Positions 11,621 through 21,953 are shown, counted from the first letter of the stretch. The stretch is DNA of 64,000 bases from Labyrinthula sp. Ha (GCA_015227615.1 JAALGZ010000022.1:434001-498000), one strand, 5' to 3'. Program-made: numbers and translations. The notes: generated by a model from the sequence alone, not told the origin.

Positions 11621-12223
11621 TTAATGCAATAATAGATTAACATAGAACCCAATGATTACAACTAAACTTCCTAATCAAACTTCACAAAATATACCTGGAG
11701 CAGCATTTTCTTAACTTGTGATTTCAATAAATACTTCACATATACTTGTACTGTCAAATTCACATCCAAATTATCCTTTGAATTGAATTAATGTTGTTTC
11801 AATAGATTTTAAGTTTACTTCGCAGAACCCATCTTCACAACTATTACGACAAAACAATGAAAAAGAAAGAGTTTCAATGAACTCTGGAACACATAATTCA
11901 GGCGCACGTAGAAGATCAAAAAGTTGATTAGATCTTTCTTGTAGAGAAAGTTCATCATTAGCAAGTGTTTCCTTAAACTCATTAACTTCATTAGGAGATA
12001 AGTCATCAATAACAGGTTCAAATGCTGTATTAAAAGAAGCTTGATACTATTAAATAGTTTCTTCATCTTCTCAAAGAAAACACTCTTGACGAATAGTTGA
12101 AAATTTTTAGTTGTTGATGACCAGATCCGCAAGCTTAGTGGATAATTTATTAGTTATCAAAATTAACTATTGAGCGCTTGAAAATTTAAGAGGTAGAATG
12201 ATAAATGTAATACTAAACTTCAT
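11621..12223 (-). pseudogene. Broken member of the secreted-protein family, copy A
   Basis: Minus strand, about 200 codons from an ATG at 12223 (signal-peptide-like MKFSITFIILPL) to a TAA at 11621, with several in-frame stops. It is clearly related to the gene at 6205-6792: TIRQEC, an FEPVIDDLSPNEVNEF block, LSLQERSNQL, CVPEFIETL, CEDGFCEVN, FGCEF and ICEVF appear in the same order and spacing as in the intact protein. Length is also the same, so it is an old inverted relative that has lost function. A second copy lies at 28476-29077. It shows that the family existed as at least two diverged members before the segment was duplicated. Confidence 0.7.
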
Positions 12224-14550
12224 GCTTAATGTTTTTAATAATATACTAGTTGAACTGGAAAATCATGATCATTTAAAAGTGAGACCTTATTCATGCAATG
12301 ATCGAGTGTTTGTTTTATAGTTAGATTTCACCATTTCTATCCTTATCATATTTTTTTCTCACGTGTCAGGACCTTTTTCAAGAGTCCTTATTTAATATGT
12401 TCTTGTAAAATGGTTTTCGGTAAACTCGATTTTTATTATTAAGTCTTAATCGACGATAACCTAATCCAACAATTTGTGGCTAGATCGATGTCACTGTTAG
12501 ATATTTTCAAACCGGGGAACCTATCGGCCATGCCAACCAGTGTCACAAAGTCTAACTGTAATCAAAGGTTATTCCAAAAGTAATTCTGCCATCTGTACCA
12601 GCTCGGAGTCTCTAGGAGTACACCATTTATATCTTAAAGCAAGCAAGCAGCTCTACCAAAACTGTACTTTGAGAACGTGCACAGGCATGAGAAAATGCAA
12701 ACTAACCAGCAATAACTCCTAGCCATGATTTTTACAAGAAATAACTACACCCCCAGCTGAGACAATACCAACAACATACAAAAAATAAAGTATTGTCTAC
12801 TTCAAAATTAACTCATGCACTAATTTCAAACTGGTAGCGACTTGACTAATAGGTGATTTTACTCAAGTGATCTGACTTAGTTATTCATCAAAGTAACAAG
12901 AATTAAAGTTACAACAAAGTATGCAAACAATGCCGATTCTAATCCTTTTAGCAAGTTGTTCAATTTCTTGGATGATTATTAAACTCAGATACTAAAATTC
13001 TGGTGGAAAAAAGGTCGGATGACCTTTGACTTGAGTGCTATGTTGTACCATTGTATCATTTCTCCTAGTCATAATCATTTAGTTTCCAAGAATGCAGCCC
13101 CTAGACTCAAATAAAGAAAATAAAGGAAAAAAATACCACTGAAGAGGGAAAAAGAGTTAACAAAATATTATTTGAGTTCTTGGAAAGAAGATTCAAGCAC
13201 TCTTCGCTGTATTGATAAGTCATGAGGTATTGCACTGTTAATGATGGTTAGAATTACTGAATTATAACAGAATGATTTTTATAAAAAGTATTTTCGCAAA
13301 GAAATCGTCCCTCTATGGCCTTTTGAGCAACCTGTTTGAAGAGTTACTACACCTTTTGTACCTCACCTTGCTTTCAATTAGAACTCAGGGATTTTGATTT
13401 CTTGATAGATTAACTTCTACAGACTTCACAACACTGAACACAGCTTTGAGGTTGACATCTCTAGATGATTCAAGTTAAATGTTGACATTAAGTAATACTA
13501 CGGCCAGTAATTTTTCACCTTTTTCATGTCCTGCGACAATCTGAAAATAAAGGGGTGCATCGTAAAACCAAATTGATTGTATATATTAATAAAGATGACA
13601 TAAGAAATACTGCATATACATGTCCTGTTTCAATATTTTCTGCATTTTAGTGCAAGAATACGAGCTCAAGAGTCATTCAAAAACTTGAATAATGGGTATA
13701 AAATGAACAAACTCAATGTTTTTACATATTTTCTTGTTATTTGCTTCTTATTATTTTGGAGACTTGCTCATTTGTATCGTTTAAGCAAAAGCATGTTTCA
13801 ATTATATCATTCCCATAACCTTTGACTAAGAGGCAGTGGTAGATGAATCGTTCCTCTACTAGAATATTCTTATCATTTTTGGAACATTCTTAGATTTCAT
13901 TTCGGCGTGACTTGTGAAAATATAAGTATAGACATAAAACCAAATTTAAACATGAAAAAAAGAAGCTGTGCTGAAGGAAATGTACTTTATTGAGAGTTTC
14001 CAAATTCATTATAAAAACTATATATCAAACTTAAGTCGAATCTTCGTCTTTAATTAAAGTCATGTTTATTGTCTTGAATTTTTTAAATAATATATAAATA
14101 AGATATTTGGGGCGAATAATTCCTTCTGGAAAGTTTTTATTGCCCTTAAGATTGAAACTGTTCGGATAAAGTAATGTATATCTAGTTCTAAGAAATCGAA
14201 TTTTATTTCGTATTTCTAATGTTGCTAGTATTTAGGTACTACGATCCCGGTGAAAATTGGAAACTTCGGTGTAACCGCTAATTAACCCATAGAATAACTC
14301 CGGAGAAGAGATAACCGCGAGATTATAATTGATGTATGATATTGTACCAGATAGATTCTTATGTGATATGCGGTTTTGGTAAATCTCTCTCCAGTTAAAC
14401 AAAGTAAGTTACAAGACTATTATCCAGGATAAGTCGCTCGAGCATGTTGAATGGCGTTACCTTCTATGGCCTTTAAGCAAATGTGCTCAACTCTTTCAAC
14501 CTAAACCTTAAATTAAAAGTAACTAAATGAATTTCGTGATGATAGAGCTC
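12224..14550. other. Conserved stretch of duplication copy A, no resolved gene
   Basis: From the start of the broken secreted gene to about 13660 this is nearly identical to 29078-30530 except for a patch of about 70 bp near 12505-12575. A stem AGGAC...GTCCT occurs near 12369-12387. On the minus strand an acceptor-like TTTATTTTCAG precedes a coding-like block (IVAGHEKGEKLLAVVLLNVN, about 13490-13550), so a spliced or dead gene may lie here, but I could not assemble one. 13660-14170 is diverged between copies and shows nothing recognisable. Confidence 0.4.
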
Positions 14551-14718
14551 TTACTTTGCTTTGTGAAATATGTTTTTCATTATTAGATTACTAGGTAAAT
14601 TAGTTTCCTTCCACTGAAATCCAGGCTTCAGAAAAGGCTTTCTAAAAACATCTTTGGCTTCAACATAGATAAAAGTGTTTCCGTTGTCAATAACCTTTGG
14701 ATACATTACGGATTGATC
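14551..14718 (-). CDS. Probable last exon of an unidentified gene, copy A
   Basis: Minus strand, 55 codons and a TAA (14551-14553), opening right after an acceptor-like TTGCTAG. It reads DQSVMYPKVIDNGNTFIYV... and keeps its frame in copy B (31404-31571) with six or so amino-acid replacements and no indel. A GTAGAT donor 23 nt upstream would continue the frame into FHNEEK, giving a 23-nt intron at 14719-14741. Further upstream, at 14784-14788, the copia element is inserted. In copy B the acceptor AG reads AC, so that copy may be dead. The product is unknown. Confidence 0.35.
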   Translation of the reverse strand, partial: DQSVMYPKVIDNGNTFIYVEAKDVFRKPFLKPGFQWKETNLPSNLIMKNIFHKAK

Positions 14719-14788
14719 CTAGCAATTTATTTTATATCTACTTTCTCCTCATTATGGAAACTTTCTTTAGGTAAAATGCTATATCACG

Positions 14789-14926
14789 AGTGATTATCTA
14801 GTATAAATGTGTAAAATGTAAGTATTTAAAAGTATTTCTTGTATTATGTATTGTGTCTTAGTAGTTAATTGATAATTACCCAAAATATATATCCAATTGT
14901 AACTTGTAAATCTGTAAATGCTAACT
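14789..14926 (-). repeat. 3' LTR of the whole copia element
   Basis: 138 bp, identical to 19518-19655. In the sense of the element it starts AGT and ends ACT. The left target duplication TCACG lies at 14784-14788. Confidence 0.9.
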
Positions 14927-15004
14927 CCGTGCCCGCAAAATGTAAACGGGGATTAGGTAAAAAAAGGTAAAACCATTAAAAAAAAACCTAATTTGTGTCG
15001 TAAG

Positions 15005-18000
15005 TTAGATTAAAGTATGTTTCCATTGAAATTTTGAAGTTGCAGCTTCCCAAAACTTATTAAATGGTTTAAATTCCAAAGGTTTAGTCAGAGCATCTGA
15101 AAAATTGAACTGTCTTGAGATGTAGGCAACAGTCAGGTTAGAATTTTTGAGATGAGATTTAATGAATGCTACCTGTACTGCTGCAAACTTGTACCTTAGT
15201 GTTAAAGGTCTTTGTAATGTCTTTACAGTTGATGCTGAATCAGTAAGAATGCCGAGCTTTGCGTTTGAATTTGTCATTTCAGTAACTAAGCCTTGAATGT
15301 AAAGTAGATGTTTAGTTGCTCTGTAGACTTCGTAAAGCTCTGCATTAGGAGCAGAAGTAGCAATGATTGCCTGGTTTGAAGCATGTGCAGAAACTAAAGT
15401 GCTGTCAAGGTAGAGGTACCTACCTGAAGTTGATCTTCTAGAAATTGCATTAGTTGCAAAAGAGGCATCAACTACAGCAACAATTTGATGAAATCTAGTA
15501 ATTGTTTCCATTCTGAAGGTTCTTTTGAAAGATTGATTCTGTTGTAAGTAGCCTAGTTGGCTTTGAAGTGCAATCCAGTGTTTAACTGATGGTTCAGTAG
15601 ATCCAGTTGCAATCTTACTTAGAGCTAACAAAATGTCCAACCTGGTGTGTCTCAAAAAGCCTAAGCTACCCAAACACTCTCGAAAAGGCACTTTGTCTTT
15701 AAGTTTTTCCACTGGTTGTGTGTCAAAATCAGATTGAATCGGAATGTTAGAGATTTTGATGAAAGTTTGAAATTTGTTTAAAGTCTTGCGCAAGTAGCTT
15801 TCTTGTTGAAGGTAGTAGTTTCCAAGCTCATCTCTCTCAATCACGCAACCAAGGAAGTCAACTGTTTGGTTGATTTCAGTAGTTTTTAACTTGAAATGTT
15901 TCTTGAGTGCTTGAGTGCAATGTTGAATTCTAGCGAGAGTACCCAGTAAAAGTAAATCGTCAACGTAAGAAAGAATGTAGATGTCTTTTCCAAAGAAAAC
16001 ATACTCATCGTACTGTGATTGGTTAAGTTTGAGTGATGTTTTCATGATGTTTGAAAAATGATTCCACCAAATTAGTGGTGCCTCACGTAACCCGTAGAGG
16101 TTTCTTTTAATTAGTAAGACGTGATCTTTTCTAAGTGAGAAGTCAGGATGTCCTTCAGGAATTTCTGCAAAAAGTTTAACATCTTTTGGTAGAGGTGCGT
16201 AGAGAAAAGCAGCTTCTACATCTGCTGTTCTGAATGAAAATTGCTGTTGAGCAGCTAGAGTTAGAGCTGTTGCAAGGCTGTCTAGGTGTAGAGTAGGAGA
16301 AGAGTAGTCTGCTTGAAGTTTGTACTTTTGATGACGTCCGTTGAAGACAAGTCGAGCTTTTGCTAGACCACTTCTTTTTCTTGTCAAAACAAAAATCAAT
16401 TTTCCAACCTCGTCCTTTGTGTTAATTTCTGAGCGCTTCACGATGCTAAGAACATTTCTAGCATGCATGTGCTGAAGCTCCTTCTGAATTGCCTTGTCGT
16501 ACTCTTCCTTTTGCGGATGGTTGGCGAGGTCTTTGTACATTCTCGGGTGTTGCTTAAGTTTTGAGTCTAAAATGATTTCTTTTAGTTTTTCCTTTTGTCT
16601 GGGAGTTCGATTTTTAATCTTGTGTTTCGTTGACTCTGAAGTTTCGTAAACAAAGTAGTTTAAGGAATTTTCAAATCGTTTTGGAAGCTTAAGTGTTCTT
16701 CCTGTTCGAGAGTGTGATTGTTTGAAGATCGGGTGCTGTTGCGTACCTTCAGTGTCTAAGTTGCTAGATTCAACAGGTGCAGTTGGGGGTGTTTCTTCAT
16801 CATCTTCTGGAGGATTGATTTCCTCTGGTGTAGTACTAGACTTGCTAGTTTCAAAGTTTAGAGAATGACTTGGTTCTGTGGTTGAATCATCATCAGAGCC
16901 ACTACTCTCTGTAGAGTCAGTTTCGTAAATATTCATTGAATGTTTTGAAATTTTAATCAATGGTAACTTTTCTGCTCTTGAAATTGAATCATGAAATTTA
17001 GTTTCTACGAAATGAATGTCTTGTAATTGTGCATGTGAGATTCTTTTTGTTCTTTTGTTTAGTAAGGTACAAGTAAGGAAAGATCCAAGTGGATCGAAGC
17101 CAAGAAAAATCAATGGAATTGAAACATCATTGAACTTGTCTTTTCTTTGCTGAGTTGGCACAATTTTGTGTGCTAAACATCCAAACACTTTTACATGTTG
17201 GAGCTTTGGTTTGTACCCATGAAAAACTTCAAAAGGGGTTAGGTTTTCCAAGGCGATGTGAGGTAATCTGTTTTTAATGAAGGAAGCGTAGTTGAAAGAA
17301 TATTTCCACCAGTAAGTGGAGAGTTTTGCATGTTTAAGCGCAGATCTAGCAAGTGTTCTAAGTGAAAGAATTGAACGTTCTGCTAAACCATTTATTTCTC
17401 CATGTCTTTCCGGAGTTGCAAGTTTAAAACGAATTTTGTTTTCATGAAGTGTGCTAAGAAATTCTGTAGTTAAAAATCCAGTTTGTCTGTCTAAAACAAG
17501 GAGATTGCAACTTGTTTTTGCCTGGCTAAGTAAATTGTAAAAGCTGTGTTTCAAGTCAGATGATTTGGTTGAGAGTAAAAACGATGTCCAAATCCATCGA
17601 GTAAATTGATCAGCAACCACCAACATGCATCCTGTGTGGTGCCTGCTTGGTAGCAGCAGGTCCAAATGCCAAACCTGATTTTTCTTCCGTGCCTTAGTCT
17701 TAAGGAGCGAATCAGTTTTCAAAGGCATTCGTCTCATCTTAGTTAAGGCACATGTTTCACAGTCCGCGCTAGTAAATTTTTCATTTTCAAAAAGCCCAAG
17801 GTGAGAAAGTTTGTTTGTTGATGCATGCATGAACCTGTAGTGCCAGATCGAGTCTGTTGAATGATCCAGGGTTGTGTAGCAAGGATCCGTGCTGTGTTCA
17901 ATCCAAGCTTTACTGATCCCATTAATGTTCTGTAGCTCGCTGTGCTCTCCATTTCCAAAGTTGATCGATCCATGTAAAGGATCGTAGTTGATGTTGCATC

Positions 18001-19501
18001 CCAACTGGTAGAGGAGCTTGTTTGAAAGTAAACATGTTTCTGCATCTTTGATGTAGTAAGCTGGAAGTGTTAGAAATCTTGTAGTGTCAGAAAATTTGAT
18101 CTGAACTGTTCCAACACCAGTGATCATTACTTTGTTTTTCAAAACTTGAATCGTGTTTTCGTTTTTGTAAAGGTTTAGATGAGTAAAGAAGCACGGGTCG
18201 TTAAAAACATTGCAACTAGAACCAGTGTCAATGACACACGAGACCAAATTCTGTCCTCCTGTTTGTGAGTTCTTGACATTTTCTTCAGCCAGGTAAGATT
18301 GGGAGGTAGATTTGTTTGTAAGGAAAGTGACGAATGTTTCAGGAGCTACAAGTGGTTTGTCTTCTGTGATGTAAGTTGCTGCATTCGAGGACTGAGTTTG
18401 TTTGCCTGTGTTGTTGAATGTTTTCGGTGTTCTGTTTTTCCTGTTTTTAAGACTCTGTAGAAACCTTCTTTCACTGGCAAATCTGGTACACACGCTTTCC
18501 AAATGGTTTCTTCTTCCACATGAGCATGTGTTTCCTTTTGCTTTGCAGCTCCTGTAATGATTGTTGAATCCGCTGGAAAAGTTTTCACCGCACAAGACGC
18601 AGGTGTTTTGTGGAAGTCTAAAGTTGTTTGAGCTCTTCTGATTGTTAGTTTGGTAGTTTGTGAAGTTTACTGTAAGAGTTTCGTCATGTGGTAAAATGCC
18701 TCTGGGATCGTGTGCGTAGACCTTAGAAGAGATTTGAGACTGAATGGTGTTAAGTTTTTCAGTGCTTGTTAAATCTAAATTTGTAAGTGTAGAAAGTAGA
18801 ATGTTGTTGCTAGTTCGATTTTCCTTGATCTTTGAAACGTAAATCATTGCCTGGTCAAGCGTCTTCGTAAACATTCCATGTTGTGTACAGAAGGTTAGAG
18901 CTTTGTCGAATTTTTGATTGAAATCCATTAGAATTTCTTCGTTTCTCCATTTTAAGTTCATGAAAGTTGAAAAGATTGCAGAAAGTTGCGTGTCACGTGA
19001 CAGGTAAAAGCTGTGACCTAGAGTTCGAATGATTTTGTTCAGTCTGTAAGGGTAGGTGAGACTTGTAAGGTAGTCAATTTGTTCGGGAAAGAATGTGATC
19101 AAATGATCAGAAATGAATTCGTCCGCATCTTCGGAAAGGACAAAGTAGTCTGTTTTCGTAGCATTTGAAAAGTCAGGAAGTTGCTCTGGGTTGATTGAGT
19201 CCACCAGTAAGTCCAAGTGTTTTCTTCCCTTTTCTCTGCAGACTTTGTTCAGTTGGACAGCTTCACCAGCTTTTTCTGTGTTTTCCACTACTGTTCCATC
19301 ACTTGAGTAAGTAGACTCTACGCAGATAAGATTCAGCTGCTTAATGTACAGCTCAATGAACCTCTTGAGTGTGATGAAGTTTTCTTGCGTTCTCAAATCC
19401 AAAACCTTGTTTTTGAGTGCATCAGAGAGAATTAGCTTAGCAGCTTTCGTAGTTTGAGGGAGAATAGTATTGTCCTTAAATCTAACAGTGTAGAGGACCA
19501 T
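15005..19501 (-). CDS. Copia Gag-Pol polyprotein (1498 residues)
   Basis: Single frame from the ATG at 19501, 8 nt after the primer-binding site. Order of parts: Gag; zinc knuckle near residue 300 (CVLCGENF, then CSCGRRNHLESVC); aspartic protease with CVIDTGSSCNVF near 430; integrase zinc finger with WHYRFMHAS...CETC and integrase core ending INGLAERSILSLR; the copia patch VKVFGCLAHK; an acidic linker; reverse transcriptase with ADVEAAFLYAPL, RNLYGLREAPLIWW and the YVDD catalytic box; RNase H with VVDASFA and SAPNAELYEVYRATKH. This order, integrase before RT, is diagnostic of Ty1/copia. Gag and Pol are in one frame, as in several copia lineages. Confidence 0.93.
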   Translation of the reverse strand: MVLYTVRFKDNTILPQTTKAAKLILSDALKNKVLDLRTQENFITLKRFIELYIKQLNLICVESTYSSDGTVVENTEKAGEAVQLNKVCREKGRKHLDLLVDSINPEQLPDFSNATKTDYFVLSEDADEFISDHLITFFPEQIDYLTSLTYPYRLNKIIRTLGHSFYLSRDTQLSAIFSTFMNLKWRNEEILMDFNQKFDKALTFCTQHGMFTKTLDQAMIYVSKIKENRTSNNILLSTLTNLDLTSTEKLNTIQSQISSKVYAHDPRGILPHDETLTVNFTNYQTNNQKSSNNFRLPQNTCVLCGENFSSGFNNHYRSCKAKGNTCSCGRRNHLESVCTRFASERRFLQSLKNRKNRTPKTFNNTGKQTQSSNAATYITEDKPLVAPETFVTFLTNKSTSQSYLAEENVKNSQTGGQNLVSCVIDTGSSCNVFNDPCFFTHLNLYKNENTIQVLKNKVMITGVGTVQIKFSDTTRFLTLPAYYIKDAETCLLSNKLLYQLGCNINYDPLHGSINFGNGEHSELQNINGISKAWIEHSTDPCYTTLDHSTDSIWHYRFMHASTNKLSHLGLFENEKFTSADCETCALTKMRRMPLKTDSLLKTKARKKNQVWHLDLLLPSRHHTGCMLVVADQFTRWIWTSFLLSTKSSDLKHSFYNLLSQAKTSCNLLVLDRQTGFLTTEFLSTLHENKIRFKLATPERHGEINGLAERSILSLRTLARSALKHAKLSTYWWKYSFNYASFIKNRLPHIALENLTPFEVFHGYKPKLQHVKVFGCLAHKIVPTQQRKDKFNDVSIPLIFLGFDPLGSFLTCTLLNKRTKRISHAQLQDIHFVETKFHDSISRAEKLPLIKISKHSMNIYETDSTESSGSDDDSTTEPSHSLNFETSKSSTTPEEINPPEDDEETPPTAPVESSNLDTEGTQQHPIFKQSHSRTGRTLKLPKRFENSLNYFVYETSESTKHKIKNRTPRQKEKLKEIILDSKLKQHPRMYKDLANHPQKEEYDKAIQKELQHMHARNVLSIVKRSEINTKDEVGKLIFVLTRKRSGLAKARLVFNGRHQKYKLQADYSSPTLHLDSLATALTLAAQQQFSFRTADVEAAFLYAPLPKDVKLFAEIPEGHPDFSLRKDHVLLIKRNLYGLREAPLIWWNHFSNIMKTSLKLNQSQYDEYVFFGKDIYILSYVDDLLLLGTLARIQHCTQALKKHFKLKTTEINQTVDFLGCVIERDELGNYYLQQESYLRKTLNKFQTFIKISNIPIQSDFDTQPVEKLKDKVPFRECLGSLGFLRHTRLDILLALSKIATGSTEPSVKHWIALQSQLGYLQQNQSFKRTFRMETITRFHQIVAVVDASFATNAISRRSTSGRYLYLDSTLVSAHASNQAIIATSAPNAELYEVYRATKHLLYIQGLVTEMTNSNAKLGILTDSASTVKTLQRPLTLRYKFAAVQVAFIKSHLKNSNLTVAYISRQFNFSDALTKPLEFKPFNKFWEAATSKFQWKHTLI

Positions 19502-19508
19502 TTGCCAG

Positions 19509-19517
19509 TCGCAACCA
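19509..19517 (-). other. Primer-binding-site-like 9-mer of the copia element
   Basis: TGGTTGCGA on the minus strand, abutting the 5' LTR, identical to 7573-7581 in the other copia element. It would pair with a tRNA ending UCGCAACCA-3'. The tRNA itself is not identified. Confidence 0.6.
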
Positions 19518-19655
19518 AGTGATTATCTAGTATAAATGTGTAAAATGTAAGTATTTAAAAGTATTTCTTGTATTATGTATTGTGTCTTAGTAGTTAATTG
19601 ATAATTACCCAAAATATATATCCAATTGTAACTTGTAAATCTGTAAATGCTAACT
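19518..19655 (-). repeat. 5' LTR of the whole copia element
   Basis: 138 bp, identical to 14789-14926, followed on the + strand by the second TCACG target duplication (19656-19660). Confidence 0.9.
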
Positions 19656-19660
19656 TCACG

Positions 19661-20515
19661 TATTTCACATAAGAACAAAAGAATTACCTATTGCAGGATG
19701 TTGTTTTCCAGCATACTAAAATGTATATCAAGTATAAAAAACTTAATTAATTCAGTAATGTGGAGGGTGGAATACCATAAATATTCCTTCATTAGTCACG
19801 AGTTATACAACTTATGGAAGGTCGCTTGCATTTTAGTGTTTTTGCGCTGTTTTTGGGTAAACAAATCAATATTCCCATTAAGTGGTAGCGATAACAATAA
19901 GGTAGGCCAATATCTGGCTGATATTTTTTAAGAATATATTGTTAGCCAAGAATAATTTAAGAAATTTCTCTCAGCCTTTCGATGGTTCTGTCGTTGAGGT
20001 ATTAAATTTAGGTTTCACGTTATCATGTTTTCTAATTTTCAGTACCTATAACTAGATGAGTCCAGCTAGAGCCTCGAGTTAGTTTTTCTGCGTAGATAAC
20101 CTTGATAGTAGATTGAGAATTGTAAAAGAGTAAAACTGTAGACTGAAATTTTCAATACTTTGTATTCACTAGATTATACTTTATTGTGTTCTTTGCTACC
20201 TTTGTTACTTACAAGATGTGGAATTTTCTAAGAGTGTAGGGCTGATAGACTGCTAATAGAATAATTTCCTGTAAAAAACTGAAGAATAGCTTTATGACTG
20301 CTAGTGGGTTTATAATTATCATTTCTATAAAATGAATATCATCACAGGCTTACCAAATTTTGTTTCTGTACAAGCAATTAAATTAGAATTATTTCATAAG
20401 AATAAAAATAAATATTTCTCCGTTTTGATTAGAATAAAAATAAGACTTATTTTATTTCTAGTATATTTTTGTTCATTATGTTTGTTTACTTCGGACGAAC
20501 TCTTAGATTAAAAAA
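19661..20515. other. Right end of duplication copy A, no resolved gene
   Basis: Alignable with 31641-32495. A 94-codon + strand frame (19647-19931) is partly kept in copy B. On the minus strand CWKTTSCN (about 19680-19705) followed by GTAATT could be an exon end leading to the exon at 14551-14718. Neither reading is convincing. Similarity stops near 20511 (ACTTCGGACGAACTC), matching 32470-32485 in copy B. Confidence 0.4.
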
Positions 20516-21540
20516 TTTACTTTTTTTACACGTGTGTAATTTACACTCGGCATGTGATTGGATGAAGTTTTGTGAGAGTGGCCATTTATGGCATAGGTAA
20601 AATTAAGGCATTAATGACATTTGTGGTTTCAGTATTTCAAATTTGGGCCATATAGCCAAAAATCATACTTTGCGAAAATTTGGAGGTGGCGGAGTTGAAA
20701 AATGGGCAATTTCACCCAAAATCAGAAAAAACAAAAAAGGAAAAAAATGCAAAAAATTAAGAACTTTATTGAAAACTTAGTTGAAAACGAAATGGGTATA
20801 GAAAACACTCCAAAAATAATAAAGCTAGAAATATAAGTATATTTTTAAGTTGCTACAGAAAACGAAATATTTTTGTACCTTTCAACGGTTGCAAATGATA
20901 GTTTCAAGTGGTTCAAAAGGATATTAGTAATTTTTATTTCATAAATTATAATTTTAAACTTTAGTATTTTAAGCACAATGGAAAATATTGTAGGGCTATT
21001 TTACTAGTTTTTCCTTTATTTCTATTTTCTCATAAATGTAAATTCAATGATTAACTCATTTTTCTAAATATATTTCCTTTTTTTATACTTTGTCGAAAAA
21101 TAATGTAAGCTAAGAACAAATTGAAGTGTACTGGAAGATAGAAAATAAATATTAAAGTTAAATAATATTAAAATGTGAGATGGTATTACCCTTGGGTAGC
21201 GGAGAGCCTTTGATGATCCCCGGGTCTTTAAAAACGGCCTCCATTACTCGGCCTCCCCTCCCCACTCTGCCCTCGGTGAAGATAAGAATAAATTTAATTC
21301 TTTTCCCATAGGTTGAATACAGAAACTTGAAAACATATCTGAACGTTTATAAATGTATTTATGAACTAACATAATTAGAAGTTTAAGTCAAATAATTTTG
21401 AAAACTGAGGTTCAGAAGACTTAGATTTCTGTTAAAATTAAAATTTAAAACTTAAGTGGGTTGATACTTTAATCTAGGTGCAATTTTTTCTAAAAATTTC
21501 AGCCTTTCTTGTTTTCTTGTTTTCTTTTTCATATTTTTTT
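20516..21540. other. AT-rich stretch with one GC-rich island, no gene seen
   Basis: Nothing recognisable on either strand. A GC-rich island at about 21195-21285 (CGGAGAGCC, CCCCGGGTC, CGGCCTCCCCTCCCC) stands out against the AT-rich surroundings, but no gene or RNA is recognised in it. Confidence 0.5.
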
Positions 21541-21712
21541 GAATGGTCTTGCATCGATATTTTGGATGATAATATTTTTGTTTGACTGATCCTGTATCGG
21601 TATTTTGTTGGAGAATATTTTTGTTTGAATCATCTTGCATCGATATTTTGATGGAAAATATTTTTGTTTGAATGATCTTGTATCGATATTTTGGTTGAGG
21701 ATATTTTTGTTT
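21541..21712. repeat. Four imperfect 43-bp tandem repeats
   Basis: Units start at 21541, 21584, 21627 and 21670, each of the form GAAT.GATCTTG.ATCG followed by ATATTTTG and AATATTTTTGTTT, with a partial fifth unit to about 21727. The units differ at several positions, so the array is not freshly expanded. Because 43 is not a multiple of three, each open frame on the minus strand rotates through the unit; it is a minisatellite rather than a protein repeat. Confidence 0.85.
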
Positions 21713-21855
21713 GAATGAATATGCACCTTTTATAAAAATCTTGTTTTCAAAATCTTTTTTCTTTCATATTGTTTTTCCTTCGACTCCATATTGTTTTTCG
21801 TTTGTTTTTATTCAAACCTAAGAAATAAAAAAAGAGCAAAACTTTTTCACAACGA

Positions 21856-21908
21856 GTGAGAGGCACCGCATGCCTCTCACAGCTTTTTTAAACCTCTCTT
21901 GGAGGTTT
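21856..21908. other. Two consecutive perfect hairpins with a T run between
   Basis: GTGAGAGGCA (21856-21865) pairs perfectly with TGCCTCTCAC (21871-21880) over a 5-nt loop, followed by AGCTTTTTT. Then AAACCTC (21890-21896) pairs with GAGGTTT (21902-21908) over a 5-nt loop. The first stem plus T run resembles the 3' end of a small RNA gene or a polymerase III stop. It sits about 45 bp beyond the tail of LINE copy 2. Confidence 0.35.
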
Positions 21909-21953
21909 AGATCCTTTGATCGTCTTTTCATCTGCATTTCTTAATTGTTTGAT

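Larger units (their letters stand above)
14789..19655 (-). mobile_element. Ty1/copia LTR retrotransposon, looks whole and young
   Basis: Two LTRs of 138 bp (14789-14926 and 19518-19655) that I read as identical, flanked by the target duplication TCACG (14784-14788 and 19656-19660). The empty site is visible in copy B near 31635-31645. On the minus strand the LTR begins AGTTAGC and ends AATCACT; the primer-binding-site-like TGGTTGCGA (19509-19517) follows directly and a G-rich stretch (GCGGGCACGG) precedes the 3' LTR. One long reading frame of 1498 codons carries gag and pol. Identical LTRs and an open frame indicate a recent insertion, later than the segmental duplication. Confidence 0.93.
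5650..20515 (+). repeat. Segmental duplication, copy A (interrupted by two copia insertions)
   Basis: Matches copy B (about 25670-32495) in the same orientation. After removing 7273-10435 and 14789-19660 the two align from end to end. Identity is patchy: 5736-6227 is identical to 25759-26250, most of about 12224-13660 is nearly identical to about 29078-30530, and about 14170-14590 to about 31020-31460. The stretches between them (6228-7260, 10436-12180, 13660-14170, 14590-14780 and the last 800 bp) carry many substitutions and small indels. The outer ends fade gradually, so the boundaries are good to about 50 bp. Confidence 0.9.

Noticed and set aside
12540-12722. 60-codon frame repeated at 29394-29576
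   Set aside because: Starts with GTG, no ATG. It is conserved only because the whole surrounding block is nearly identical between the duplication copies.
14220-14400. Protein-kinase-like trace VKIGNFGV on the + strand in both duplication copies
   Set aside because: A single eight-residue match. No HRD or APE motif at the right distance, and stops directly follow.
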